DNA of 64,000 nucleotides from positions 9,528 to 73,527 of the forward strand of contig NZ_CDBK01000080.1 of assembly GCF_000819785.1 (NCBI RefSeq), in the 5' to 3' direction. Below are positions 10,541 to 19,991 of this stretch, piece by piece (the stretch's first letter is position 1; each line of letters starts with the position of its first letter). This DNA is from Aeromonas caviae. Its GTDB lineage: Bacteria; Pseudomonadota; Gammaproteobacteria; Enterobacterales; Aeromonadaceae. The notes below the pieces were generated by a model, which saw nothing but the letters and a program-made list of their open reading frames with translations, was not told the origin of the DNA and made no database searches. The position numbers and the translations under genes are program-made.

Positions 10541-11809
10541 ATGATCTACCGGTTGCTCTACAACCTGCTGATCCACTTGGGGTTGCCCCTGGCGCTGCTG
10601 GCGCTCTACAAGCCCAAAAAAGGCAAGCCCGGCTTCGGGGCACGCTGGGCCGAGCATCTGGGACGATTGCCGCCGACCGGACAGGAGGCTCCCCTCTGGA
10701 TCCATGCGGTGAGCGTGGGGGAGACCCTGGCCATCACCCCCTTCATCCGCGCCCTCAAGGCCGAGCGCCCCGAGCTGCCCATCCTGCTCACCACCACCAC
10801 CCGCACCGGCGCTGAACAGGCGGCCAAGCTCGGGGATCTGGTGGTGCACCGCTATGCGCCTCTCGACTATCCCTGGGCCATCTCGGCGTTTCTGAGCACC
10901 GTCAAGCCCCGTGCCCTCTGGGTGATGGAGACCGAACTGTGGCCGAACTGGCTGGCGGCCTGCGAGGCACGGCACCTGCCAGTGACCATCCTCAATGCCC
11001 GCCTCTCGGAGCGATCCTGTCAGCGCTATGGTCGCTTCCAGGGGGCCTTCGATGCCTTGAGCCACCCGCTGACCCACCTGCTGTGCCAGCATCAGGACGA
11101 TGCGGATCGCTTCCATCGGCTGGGGATAGGGCGCAACCGACTGGCGGTGACCGGCTCCATCAAGTTCGACATCCAGTTTGGCGACGAGGTGCAGGCCAGG
11201 GGCCGTGCCCTGCGCCAGCAACTGGGGGAGGCACGACCTGTCTGGATCGCCGCCAGTACCCACCAGGGGGAAGACGAGCAGGTGCTGGCCGCCTTCGATC
11301 GGGTGCTCAAGGCCCACCCCTCCGCCCTGCTGATCCTGGTGCCGCGCCATCCCGAGCGTTTCGAACGGGTGGCCGAGCTGTGCGCCCCCTACGGTTGCGT
11401 GCGGCGTACGGCGGGCAGTGCGGTCGGCGAGAGCGACAAGATCTACCTGGGTGACACCATGGGCGAGTTGCCGCTGATGCTGGCGGCGGCGGATCTCGCC
11501 TTTGTCGGTGGCAGCCTGGTGCCCGTGGGCGGTCACAACCTGCTGGAACCGGCGGCGCTGGGCAAACCCTGCTTGACTGGCCCCGTCTATTTCAACTTCA
11601 GCGACATCACCCGCCAGCTGGTAGCCCAGGGGGGCGCGGCCGTGGTGGCGGACGCCGAGGCGCTCGGCCATCGGGTGAGCACCCTGCTCGGCGATGCCCC
11701 TGCCCGCCGCGAGATGGGGGAGCAGGCCCGCGCCGTGGTGCTGCGCAACCAGGGGGCGCTGGCGCGCACCCTCTCCCATTGCCTCGCCAGCCTGGAAAGT
11801 GACGACTGA
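10541..11809 (+). CDS. waaA: 3-deoxy-D-manno-octulosonic acid (Kdo) transferase
   Basis: Transfers Kdo from CMP-Kdo to lipid IVA, the first core step. 422 residues. An N-terminal hydrophobic anchor (residues about 5-22) is followed by WIHAVSVGETLA with the catalytic Glu, WVMETELWPN, and the C-terminal GGSLVPVGGHNLLEPAALGKP donor site, all typical of GT30. Starts directly after waaF and closes this LPS operon. Confidence 0.97.
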   Translation: MIYRLLYNLLIHLGLPLALLALYKPKKGKPGFGARWAEHLGRLPPTGQEAPLWIHAVSVGETLAITPFIRALKAERPELPILLTTTTRTGAEQAAKLGDLVVHRYAPLDYPWAISAFLSTVKPRALWVMETELWPNWLAACEARHLPVTILNARLSERSCQRYGRFQGAFDALSHPLTHLLCQHQDDADRFHRLGIGRNRLAVTGSIKFDIQFGDEVQARGRALRQQLGEARPVWIAASTHQGEDEQVLAAFDRVLKAHPSALLILVPRHPERFERVAELCAPYGCVRRTAGSAVGESDKIYLGDTMGELPLMLAAADLAFVGGSLVPVGGHNLLEPAALGKPCLTGPVYFNFSDITRQLVAQGGAAVVADAEALGHRVSTLLGDAPARREMGEQARAVVLRNQGALARTLSHCLASLESDD

Positions 11810-11920
11810 GGCGGGGTGGCGTGGTGGCCGCCCCGCCAGCATGTCTGCCAAACCCCGGGAGACAATCCGCGCCTCTTTCCTTTATGCTCTGCCCTTTGCC
11901 CCTGACCCTGTGATGCTCCG

Positions 11921-12802
11921 ATGAACCGCGCTCCCCTGCTGTTGATGATACTGGTCACCCTGCTGGCCGCCGCTGGCTGGCTCTTCTCGAAAGAGGCGAT
12001 TCGTGAACTGCCCACCGCCGCCTTTATCGGCAGCCGCTTCCTGCTGGCCGCCCTGCTGCTGTTGCCGCTCGCCTGGTTGCGCGAGCCGCCCCCCAGTGGC
12101 TCACAACTGCTGCGCGCCGCCGGGTGCGGCACCTTGCTCGGGGCCAGCCTGCTGTTCTGGGTTACCGCCATCAGCCAGAGCGATGCCCTCGGCAGTGGCG
12201 CCTTCATCATGAGCGTGGCCACCCTGATGGCGCCGCTCGCCGCCTGGGCCGCCTTCAAGGCCAGACCCGGCCGTCACTACTGGCTGACTCTGCCCGTGGC
12301 CGTCGCGGGTCTGCTGCTGCTCTCCAGCAGCACCCACTGGGGCGTGTCGCTCTCCCTGTTCTGGTTTCTGGCGGCGGCCGCCACTCTGGGGGTCCAGCTC
12401 GCGGTGCACCGCCACTTCGCCCAGTCCATCCCTCCTACCTGGCTCACCTGCATCCAGTTGGCGGTGACCGGACTGCTCGGCACCCTGCTCTCCCTGCTGA
12501 CCGAGCAGTGGCCCGCCAGCATCGGCACTGGTATCTGGGGCTGGTTTGCGGCCAGCGTCCTGATCGCCACCACATTGCGTTACTGGCTGCTCACCCACGC
12601 CCTGAGCCGGATGACCACGGCCCACGCCGCCCTGCTGATGCTGCTGGAACCGGTCTGGACTCTTATCCTGAGCACCCTCTTCTATGACGAGCCGCTGGGC
12701 CCCGCCAAGCTGGCCGGCGCCGGCCTGGTGCTGGGTGCTCTGGTGCTCTACCAGCTCCCCCTGCTGCTGCGCAGCCGCAAGTTCAAGGCATCCAACGGAT
12801 AA
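11921..12802 (+). CDS. EamA/DMT-family inner-membrane transporter
   Basis: 293 residues with about ten hydrophobic helices in two repeated halves, the EamA layout. The first half carries FIGSRFLLAALLLLPLAW, the second ends RMTTAHAALLMLLEPVWTLILS, a conserved EamA feature. Substrate unknown; drug/metabolite-family members export amino acids, nucleosides or small metabolites. Separate from waaA by 111 bp and followed by a bidirectional terminator. Confidence 0.88.
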   Translation: MNRAPLLLMILVTLLAAAGWLFSKEAIRELPTAAFIGSRFLLAALLLLPLAWLREPPPSGSQLLRAAGCGTLLGASLLFWVTAISQSDALGSGAFIMSVATLMAPLAAWAAFKARPGRHYWLTLPVAVAGLLLLSSSTHWGVSLSLFWFLAAAATLGVQLAVHRHFAQSIPPTWLTCIQLAVTGLLGTLLSLLTEQWPASIGTGIWGWFAASVLIATTLRYWLLTHALSRMTTAHAALLMLLEPVWTLILSTLFYDEPLGPAKLAGAGLVLGALVLYQLPLLLRSRKFKASNG

Positions 12803-12841
12803 AAGCCGCCCCTTGGCAAGAACAGGTGGTTATCAGTAACA

Positions 12842-12876
12842 AAACGGGCCTGTACTTGCAGGCCCGTTCTTTTTTC
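12842..12876. terminator. Bidirectional terminator between the DMT gene and yggL
   Basis: Stem ACGGGCCTG / CAGGCCCGT with a short loop. TTCTTTTTT follows on the plus strand and TTTTGTT on the minus strand, fitting the convergent gene arrangement. Confidence 0.88.
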
Positions 12877-12970
12877 AAAGGGGAGATGCAGTTTGAACGG
12901 GGTGTTGGGCAGGGGGCTGCCGCTCGTTCGTTTACCAGGGAGAGTCCGGCGGCTCACCCCATGAAAACCG

Positions 12971-13327
12971 TTACGCTTCCCAGGGGCCGTACCAGGCATC
13001 GCTCAAGGGCGCGACCTGGTGGGAGGCAACCCAGGGCTGGCTGGCCAACCACTGGGCGGTCTGCTCCCTATCAGATTCGGTGAGCGTGCCCCCGGCAAGC
13101 TGGCAGAGATAGCCGTCGATCTCGTGCCCCGAGAGGGTGCCACCGCCACCGAAGCCCCAGCCTTGCGACTCGATAAACTCAAGCCAGCGATCGAGCGCCT
13201 CTTCAAAACTCACCAGCTGAGGCTTCAGGCTAAACATGAGTTGAAAACCGAATTCCTGAAACTCGCCGACATGGAGTTTTTTGCGCAGGCGGCGGGAACG
13301 ATTTTTATAAGAGCGAGCTGGGGTCAT
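12971..13327 (-). CDS. yggL: YggL (DUF469) 50S-associated protein
   Basis: 118 residues containing the family signature KNRSRRLRKKLHVGEFQEFG near residue 8 and a C-terminal AWYGPWEA tail. YggL has been described as a 50S-ribosome-binding protein. Its ATG (13327-13325) overlaps the hsdS stop codon as ATGA, so yggL is fused into the restriction operon at the transcript level. I see no room for a private promoter other than inside hsdS. Confidence 0.88.
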   Translation of the reverse strand: MTPARSYKNRSRRLRKKLHVGEFQEFGFQLMFSLKPQLVSFEEALDRWLEFIESQGWGFGGGGTLSGHEIDGYLCQLAGGTLTESDREQTAQWLASQPWVASHQVAPLSDAWYGPWEA

Positions 13328-14754
13328 TGGGGGACTCCTGATGATGTGGGGCTGATAGCTGGTTTGGATGCCCGTTTACGCGGCTTGGCAGTGGCCCGCT
13401 CGGCTTGAATGCGGGCCAACAGGGCGGCTGCGCTATTGTCACCGCTGATCAGATCCGGGTTGGCGGCACGCCAGTCGGCAGTCAGCTCACCACGAAATGC
13501 TTTGGCCAGAATGGCCTGGGTCAGGTTATCGACCCGCACCTTGGCCGCCTTGGCCTGCTGTTCAATGGAATCGGCATAGGCAAACAGTTGTTCCACCCGA
13601 CGGACGATTTCGGCTTGTTCTTCCTGAGAAGGCAACGCAAAAGTAACGTCTTTAATATTCTGTAAGTTCAACCCAGGTTTACCTCCACCATAAGCCATGG
13701 AGGTTAATTGTTTACGCCCTGCATTGGGCGCTTTTAAGACCAAATCAAGAAACTTAGCATTGCTACTATTTGCAAGCCGGATAAGAGCAACATGCTGACT
13801 TACATAAGCGTCATCTAAATCAACCTCAACTAATGCACATTTAGTTACGTTTGCACCAGTAATAGTGACTAACAAATCAAACGGTTCAACCTTAGTCCTG
13901 GTTCCTTCGGCTTTAGCTGGTAAGTCTACAAATGCCGCATCTTCAATAATTAATTTATCCGCACTTATGTCTTGCGAGCGAATGAATGGCGAACCATTGG
14001 TTGAGTAGTATTTTGCCCAACCACGAGATCCACTCGTTACATAATTTAAAATATCACCGAGATAGCATTTACTCCAACATGAAGGAGCGGTAAGGTCTTT
14101 GTTGATACTTTGATACGGACACGGTTTTCGCCATTCTTCTGTCAGTTTGCCACTCACCGCAGCGGCCTGCACGGATTGACGGAACTGCTTGATAATATCC
14201 GGAATGCGGGCTAGACGGGCTTGGGTGGCCTCAACCTGAGCAAGCAATATATCGAGCCGGTCGGCAATCTCTTTTTGCTCTGCTGCTGGTGGCAAAACAA
14301 TTGGAAATGTTTCGACGAATGACTTGGGCACACGGCGCAAACCGACCGCGCCTGTCATATTGGTGGCACCCTCTTGCATAAAAGCATGCGTTTTTATAAG
14401 TGCAAACAGCAACTTCTGTGAAATATCACTGCAATGAGGACGAAGTACATAAAACTCGGAGCTGCCAGCCCCTATCCCATTTGGTAAATCATCAACAATA
14501 GCTGCTTTACCATTTTCAAAACATGGGGTCACCTTGGCGAAGATAACATCGCCATCCTGAAAATTGGTGTAGGACTTTTTTATTTCCCCCCAAGGTTTTT
14601 CATCAAATAGCAGCTCACCATGATAACTGGTGGGAGCATGTGACATGGGTACAAAACCGGCGATAAGAGATTCATCAGCTACTGTTTTTGGGTTAACAGC
14701 AGCTATGTCTGCCAGAGTGCATGATGCCCAGCCCTGCGGAAGAGAATTACTCAC
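13324..14754 (-). CDS. hsdS: Type I restriction-modification specificity subunit
   Basis: 476 residues with two target-recognition domains (starting GWASCTLADIAAVNP near residue 7 and CWSKCYLGDILNYV near residue 228). Each is followed by a helical spacer with the conserved pattern PPAAEQKEIADRLDILLAQ / LPSQEEQAEIVRRVEQLFA. HsdS sets the bipartite DNA target for the HsdM2S methylase and HsdR2M2S nuclease. It overlaps hsdM by 8 bp upstream and yggL by 4 bp downstream. The recognition domains are more AT-rich than the flanking hsdM, common for swapped TRDs. Confidence 0.95.
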   Translation of the reverse strand: MSNSLPQGWASCTLADIAAVNPKTVADESLIAGFVPMSHAPTSYHGELLFDEKPWGEIKKSYTNFQDGDVIFAKVTPCFENGKAAIVDDLPNGIGAGSSEFYVLRPHCSDISQKLLFALIKTHAFMQEGATNMTGAVGLRRVPKSFVETFPIVLPPAAEQKEIADRLDILLAQVEATQARLARIPDIIKQFRQSVQAAAVSGKLTEEWRKPCPYQSINKDLTAPSCWSKCYLGDILNYVTSGSRGWAKYYSTNGSPFIRSQDISADKLIIEDAAFVDLPAKAEGTRTKVEPFDLLVTITGANVTKCALVEVDLDDAYVSQHVALIRLANSSNAKFLDLVLKAPNAGRKQLTSMAYGGGKPGLNLQNIKDVTFALPSQEEQAEIVRRVEQLFAYADSIEQQAKAAKVRVDNLTQAILAKAFRGELTADWRAANPDLISGDNSAAALLARIQAERATAKPRKRASKPAISPTSSGVPQ

Positions 14755-16351
14755 TGTCTCGCTCCTTAATGGCTTTGCGTGCTGCTTGTTTGCTTATTCC
14801 AAACTGTTTGCCGAGTTCAACCAGCTTGCGATTGGCAGAAAATGGCATATCGAGTTCTTTCAACAAAGAGTGCATATCATAGAGCGCATCACTTAATTCC
14901 GACATTGCTTCCTCTGCCAATATCGCTGGCTCCGGCAAGTCGGCCGCATCAACGCTGTTTTGGTCCTTCAGCCAGCTGATATCGAGGGAATCCCCCTTGT
15001 TATCGCGGATCCATTCCCGGCTAAAGCTGCGCCAGCGGGCGGTTTCCAGGCTCTGCGCCTGCACAGCTTCCTGCGGCAATTCGCCCAATTGCTGCCAGAC
15101 CCCTTCGCTGCGCGGTGACTGACCGTTCTTGTCACGGCCATAGGCGGCGATAAAGGGGGCAAAATGCGCCTGGGTGAGGGGGGTGCGTTTGCCGAAGGTC
15201 TGCATATTGGCCCGCATATCGTAGACCCAGACAGTCTTGGTGCAGCCTTTGTCTTGCGCCGGATTGTCCGGGGTGCCCTTCTGGAAGAAGAGGACGTTAG
15301 TTTTGACGCCTTGGGCATAGAAGATGCCGGTGGGCAGACGCAGTATGGTGTGCAGGTTGCACTTGTCCATCAGGTCGCGGCGGATCTCGGTGCCCTTGCC
15401 CCCTTCAAACAGGACGTTGTCGGGGATCACCACGGCGGCACGGCCACCTGATTCGAGCGCATCGTAGATATGCTGGATAAAGCAAAGCTGCTTGTTGCTG
15501 GTGGGGTGGACAAAGGTGCGGGTGATATTGGTGCCCGCGGCGCTGCCAAAGGGCGGGTTGGAGAGGATAAGGTGAGCCTTGGGCAGGGTCTCGCCATCCT
15601 TGCCGAGGGTGTTGCCAAGGCGAATGGCGCCGTGCTGGTCATCCCCTTCGATATCGTGCAGCAGGCAGTTCATCAGGGCCAGACGGCGGGTCTCCGGCAC
15701 CAGCTCGAGACCGACGAAAGCCTTTTTCATCTGGAAGATTTGATCCGCCTCATCGAGATCATCGAGATCCCGGGTGTGGGCCTTGATATAGCGGTCGGCT
15801 TCGATCAGAAAGCCAGCCGTTCCGGCGGCGGGATCCTGGATCACTTCGCGGTGCGCGGGCTGCATCACCTGCACGATGGCGTTGATGAGCGGGCGCGGGG
15901 TGAAGTATTGACCGGCGCCAGATTTGGTCTCGTTGGCGTTTTTCTGCAGCAGCCCTTCATACATGTCGCCGAAGTCGTCGCGGCTCTTGCCCTTTTCCCC
16001 GTCGAACCACTCGAGCTTGTCCATGTTGCTGACCAGCTCGCTAAGCTGGGCGGGCTGGGTGATGGTGGTGTTGACGTTCTGGAAGATGGCACGAACGATG
16101 GCGTGATCGTCAACCCCGAGCTGAACCAGCATGTTGCGATAGAAACGGTGCTGCTCCTGCCCCAGCTTGCTGGTGAGATCGCGCCAGCGATACCCCTCCG
16201 GCAGCAGATCTGCCTCCTGTCCGGTCTCTTCGCACATTTTGAGAAACAGCAGGGAGGCGAGTTCATTGACATAGTTCTGGTAGGAGACGCCGCCGTCGCG
16301 CAGGTTGTCGCACAGCTTCCAGAGCTTGGCGACCAGATCGGTGTTGTTCAT
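14747..16351 (-). CDS. hsdM: Type I restriction-modification DNA methyltransferase subunit
   Basis: N6-adenine methyltransferase of the type I complex. The ATG at 16351 (MNNTDLVAKLWKLCDNLRDG) gives 534 residues and matches the HsdM N-terminus; the open frame reaches to 16429 but that part is unlike the family. SAM-binding motif DPAAGTAGFLIEADRY and catalytic motif SNPPFG are present. A short C-terminal segment (KLVELGKQFGISKQAARKAI) resembles a helix-turn-helix. Ends inside the hsdS start (8-bp overlap); separated from hsdR by 100 bp holding a hairpin. Confidence 0.95.
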   Translation of the reverse strand: MNNTDLVAKLWKLCDNLRDGGVSYQNYVNELASLLFLKMCEETGQEADLLPEGYRWRDLTSKLGQEQHRFYRNMLVQLGVDDHAIVRAIFQNVNTTITQPAQLSELVSNMDKLEWFDGEKGKSRDDFGDMYEGLLQKNANETKSGAGQYFTPRPLINAIVQVMQPAHREVIQDPAAGTAGFLIEADRYIKAHTRDLDDLDEADQIFQMKKAFVGLELVPETRRLALMNCLLHDIEGDDQHGAIRLGNTLGKDGETLPKAHLILSNPPFGSAAGTNITRTFVHPTSNKQLCFIQHIYDALESGGRAAVVIPDNVLFEGGKGTEIRRDLMDKCNLHTILRLPTGIFYAQGVKTNVLFFQKGTPDNPAQDKGCTKTVWVYDMRANMQTFGKRTPLTQAHFAPFIAAYGRDKNGQSPRSEGVWQQLGELPQEAVQAQSLETARWRSFSREWIRDNKGDSLDISWLKDQNSVDAADLPEPAILAEEAMSELSDALYDMHSLLKELDMPFSANRKLVELGKQFGISKQAARKAIKERDSE

Positions 16352-16369
16352 CGGTATTTCTCGTTGAGC

Positions 16370-16389
16370 AGGCGGCCTGTAGGCCGCCT
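16370..16389. repeat. Perfect inverted repeat between hsdR and hsdM
   Basis: AGGCGGCCT - GT - AGGCCGCCT, a 9-bp stem with a two-base centre, 19 bp upstream of the hsdM start. It could fold in the hsdR-hsdM transcript or serve as a protein-binding site; no T tract supports termination. Confidence 0.6.
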
Positions 16390-16451
16390 TGTACAAAGTG
16401 AGTGGGGCACCCGTATCAGGCACCACCACAGTGGGCAGGATTGTACCCGTT

Positions 16452-19400
16452 TCAGGCTGGCTTATCCCAGATCAGTTGGCTGAACTCGGCGAGCAGCTCA
16501 TCGAGCTTGTCATCAAAGAGCTGCATCAGCTTGGGTTTGCCGCCACGACGGCGGTAGTTGCCCACCTTGAAGGTGTCATCATCGAGTACCACCTTCTCCT
16601 TGATGGAGTCGGCCAGACGATCGAGCCAGGTGAGCTGCTCTCTGTTCCAGTCGTGTTGCTCCTTGATGCGGGCCAACGCCCTGTCTACCCGCTCTTCGAA
16701 CGGCTGAAGGGGGTCACCGATGGCGGCACGGCGAATATGGCCGACCAGGCGGGCGGCGATATCCTGATTCTTGGCGGCCTTCCACGCGGCGCGCAGGGTC
16801 GAGTCGTTGTAGTTCTCTTTATCGAACCACTCCTGCAGTTGCAGCAGCGCGCTGCGGGTGAGATCGCGCGGGCGGTTGATGATGGCGTCGATGGCGGCCT
16901 GCTCGTTTTGGGAGCGGCTGACCAGCTGATCGAAGGCATCGAGAAAATCCTCTGCACTGTCGTGATCGCCATAGGCACGGCTCACTTCAATCACTTCATC
17001 ATCGATATCGCTGAAGATGGGCAGATCCCGCAGCTTGTTGATGGTGCGTTTGAGGTGCTCAAGGCGGGGGATCAGGGTCGGTAACTGGTTGAACACCTCG
17101 GCAGACCAGCGCGGGCCATTGCTGCGCAAGGTTCGGCCCAGCTGGTTGAAATCACAGCCAGCCGACTCGCGGCAGAGTTCATCGAGGCGCGCCAGCTGTT
17201 CGGCCACCTCTTTTGAGCGATCGCGGTTGTAGCTGGCCTGGTTGCTGATGCGCTGCAGCTTGGCCACCAGCTGCTCGTGGCTATGCTCGGCAAAGCTGCG
17301 GCCATCGGCCTCTTTCACCTGATAGGTTTCCGAGTCGGTGATCTCGTTGACCAGGGTCTGCAAGGGGACGTCAGGGCGCACCACCACCGGGCGCATGGTA
17401 TCGACCTGCTCCAGGGTGGCGTAGATATCGACGGCATCGAAGATGCGAAACGCACTCTTGCCTACCTGGGGGCAGAGACGGGTCGCGCGCCCCTTCATCT
17501 GCTCATAGAGGATGCGGCTGCGCACTTTGCGCATGAAGACCAGATTGCAGATGCTGGGGATGTCGATACCTGTGGTGAGCAGGTCGACGGTGACCACTAT
17601 GTTGGGCAGCCGCTCCTTGTTAAAGCGGGTGATCATCGATTGCACCTTGTTGGCGTCCTTGTCGGCGTCACCGGTGATCTTGATGATGGCATCATGTTCC
17701 AGCGCCGGACATTTTGCTTTGAAGGCGGTGCGCAGCTCGTCGACCACGTTGTCGGCATGGTTGTTGTTGACGCAGAAGATCAGGGTCTTCTGATTGCCGG
17801 TGGGGTCGAGGTGATTGACCAGCTCCTCGCAGACGACCCGGTTGAAGTTGGAGGCGATTAGTTCACGGTTGAAGTTGGCCACCTCGAAGTTCTGTTCATC
17901 TTCGAGGGTATCGTCAATCAGCTCACCCTGATTGCTCAGGCGATGTACCTGACTCCCTTTGGCGAAGTAGACCCCCTCCTTGCTGCGGCGGGTGATGATG
18001 CGGATGGGCGGCTCCTGATCCACCAGATAGCCGTCGAGAACCGCTTTGCGATAGCTGTAGCGATAGACCGGCTGGCGCGATGGCCCGCCGAAAATATCGA
18101 TGGTGTGCAGCGCCGGGGTCGCGGTGAGCGCCACCTTGACCGCATCGAAATGGTCGATGATGCGACGGTAGGCGGAGATGTAGTCGAGCTGGTTGCGAAA
18201 GGCCATCTCGCCCTCGGTCTGCTCCTTGTCGAGAATGTAACCCCGGTGTGCTTCGTCGATGATGATGCAGTCGTAGCGGCCAACCGGCATTACTTCATCG
18301 CTCTGCAGGGTGCGCTTGACCAGTGACTGAACGGTGGCGACGTGGATCTTGGTGCTGTCTTGTGGGAAACGGTCCGTCAGCCCCTGGATATTGAAGATGG
18401 CGTTGAAGGTATCGCCGCTTATCTGGGTATCTTCAAAGGCGCCTAATGCCTGTTTGCCGAGGGAGGTTCTGTCGACCAGAAACAGGATGCGGTTGAAGCG
18501 TTGTGATTGGATCAGACGGAACATCAGGGCAATGGCGGTCCGGGTTTTGCCCGTACCGGTCGCCATCGCCAGCAGGATATCTTGCTGACCGGCGATGATG
18601 GCCTGCTCAACGGCTTGTACTGCCTCCTCCTGGTAGTAGCGCAACCCCAGTTCGCTCATATCGCTGTGGCTGGCAAACCAGAGGTTGTTGCGCTGGGGAT
18701 CTCGCGCCAGCATGGCCAGCAGCTCTTCGGGGCGATGCCACTCGGGCAGGGCTCTGGGCATATTGCCGGGGTGGCGCACATCCCGATACCAGATGCCGCT
18801 CTTGCTCTTCATGGCGGCGCGATATTCGCGGCCATTGGCGGAGAAGCAAAATGGCACCTTGTAGCTCACCGGGCTGCCGGGTTCATGCCACTGGCGTAGG
18901 TAACTGGCATGCATCTCTGTGACCTGATCATGGGCCTGCACGTCGGTGGCTGATGCATAGAGCTCCTCCTTGAGGTGAGCCATATCGAAATACTTGCTGT
19001 AGCGGTAAGCCTCCGTGAGCTTGCCTGCCACATCAATGTTGCCCTTCTTGGCTTCAATGATGCCGACAGGAACAAGCCCTGCGAACAACACGTAGTCGGC
19101 AAAACCACGCTTACCCGTTTCATCTTCAGCCGTAGGCCACTCGGCAATTGCCATATTGCGGCGAGCTTGCGGGCGGGTGCCATTGGCAAATTTGAGCTGT
19201 TTGCTATCGGCCTCCCAGCCTGCTTTGCGCAACTGGGCATCGATCAGATAGCGACTCTCGCTCTCGCTCAGATCGAGCGAGCGCGTGGTTGCAAATTCCA
19301 TGACCTGCTTGCGGTAGACTGTGCGTTCGGCAACGCTCAGTTTCTCCAGTTCAGCCTCCCTGGCTGCCAGTTGGGCCTCCAGGGCAGCGATCCGCGCTGC

Positions 19401-19991
19401 CGTTTGTGCCTCGGTCTCTTGCTGCTTGCCTTCGAGGATGGCGATATAGCCATTGAGCGCTATCAGCTGTTGGTGTTGGGCTGCGATCTCGGCTGCTGTC
19501 TGTTGCTGGGCTAGGCTGCGCTGCTCCAACTCTTGCTTCAGCGCCATCACCTCCTGGTGATAGTCGTGGCGCTCCCCTTGCGGCAGCACAAAAATGGGCG
19601 CGGCAAAATCATACTGTTTGCTGATCAGTCGGTAGTACCAGACCCCCAAGCGGAAACCGAGGCGCAGGGTCATGGCGGCATCATCAAGGTCGTTGTGATA
19701 GTCATGAACGGCCTTATTACCGGTTCGGCGCAGGGTATGGAACACCCTCATGATGCCGTCATCGACAAAGTTGATCTTGCCGAGCTCTCTTAGCAGGTCG
19801 AGTTGACTCTCTGTCGCAGGCAGGCCTAACAATTTGCCAAGATGCTTGGCGGTGGCTTCGCCGAAGATCCGCATCTTCACCAGGGTGGTATTGGGATCCT
19901 CCGGATAGTTGTTCTCGGCGGCACAGGCGATGGCATAGAGGAAGTCGTTGGTGCCTTTGAGAAACTCGAAATTGCTCTTGTCCATGTTCAA
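16452..19991 (-). CDS. hsdR: Type I restriction endonuclease subunit R (EcoEI-like)
   Basis: 1179 residues, motor and nuclease subunit. Order of parts: an N-terminal DUF4145-like helical region (about 1-140, with GNKAVHDYHND); a coiled coil (about 145-225); an HsdR_N-type nuclease region (GFADYVLFAGLVPVGIIEAKK); then a superfamily 2 helicase with MATGTGKT, DEAHRG, TGIDIPSICNLVFMRK and the EQMKGRATRLCP motif; then a long helical C-terminus. The start overlaps the mrr stop (ATGA); a second in-frame ATG lies 6 bp in. All motor and nuclease motifs look intact. Confidence 0.94.
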   Translation of the reverse strand: MNMDKSNFEFLKGTNDFLYAIACAAENNYPEDPNTTLVKMRIFGEATAKHLGKLLGLPATESQLDLLRELGKINFVDDGIMRVFHTLRRTGNKAVHDYHNDLDDAAMTLRLGFRLGVWYYRLISKQYDFAAPIFVLPQGERHDYHQEVMALKQELEQRSLAQQQTAAEIAAQHQQLIALNGYIAILEGKQQETEAQTAARIAALEAQLAAREAELEKLSVAERTVYRKQVMEFATTRSLDLSESESRYLIDAQLRKAGWEADSKQLKFANGTRPQARRNMAIAEWPTAEDETGKRGFADYVLFAGLVPVGIIEAKKGNIDVAGKLTEAYRYSKYFDMAHLKEELYASATDVQAHDQVTEMHASYLRQWHEPGSPVSYKVPFCFSANGREYRAAMKSKSGIWYRDVRHPGNMPRALPEWHRPEELLAMLARDPQRNNLWFASHSDMSELGLRYYQEEAVQAVEQAIIAGQQDILLAMATGTGKTRTAIALMFRLIQSQRFNRILFLVDRTSLGKQALGAFEDTQISGDTFNAIFNIQGLTDRFPQDSTKIHVATVQSLVKRTLQSDEVMPVGRYDCIIIDEAHRGYILDKEQTEGEMAFRNQLDYISAYRRIIDHFDAVKVALTATPALHTIDIFGGPSRQPVYRYSYRKAVLDGYLVDQEPPIRIITRRSKEGVYFAKGSQVHRLSNQGELIDDTLEDEQNFEVANFNRELIASNFNRVVCEELVNHLDPTGNQKTLIFCVNNNHADNVVDELRTAFKAKCPALEHDAIIKITGDADKDANKVQSMITRFNKERLPNIVVTVDLLTTGIDIPSICNLVFMRKVRSRILYEQMKGRATRLCPQVGKSAFRIFDAVDIYATLEQVDTMRPVVVRPDVPLQTLVNEITDSETYQVKEADGRSFAEHSHEQLVAKLQRISNQASYNRDRSKEVAEQLARLDELCRESAGCDFNQLGRTLRSNGPRWSAEVFNQLPTLIPRLEHLKRTINKLRDLPIFSDIDDEVIEVSRAYGDHDSAEDFLDAFDQLVSRSQNEQAAIDAIINRPRDLTRSALLQLQEWFDKENYNDSTLRAAWKAAKNQDIAARLVGHIRRAAIGDPLQPFEERVDRALARIKEQHDWNREQLTWLDRLADSIKEKVVLDDDTFKVGNYRRRGGKPKLMQLFDDKLDELLAEFSQLIWDKPA

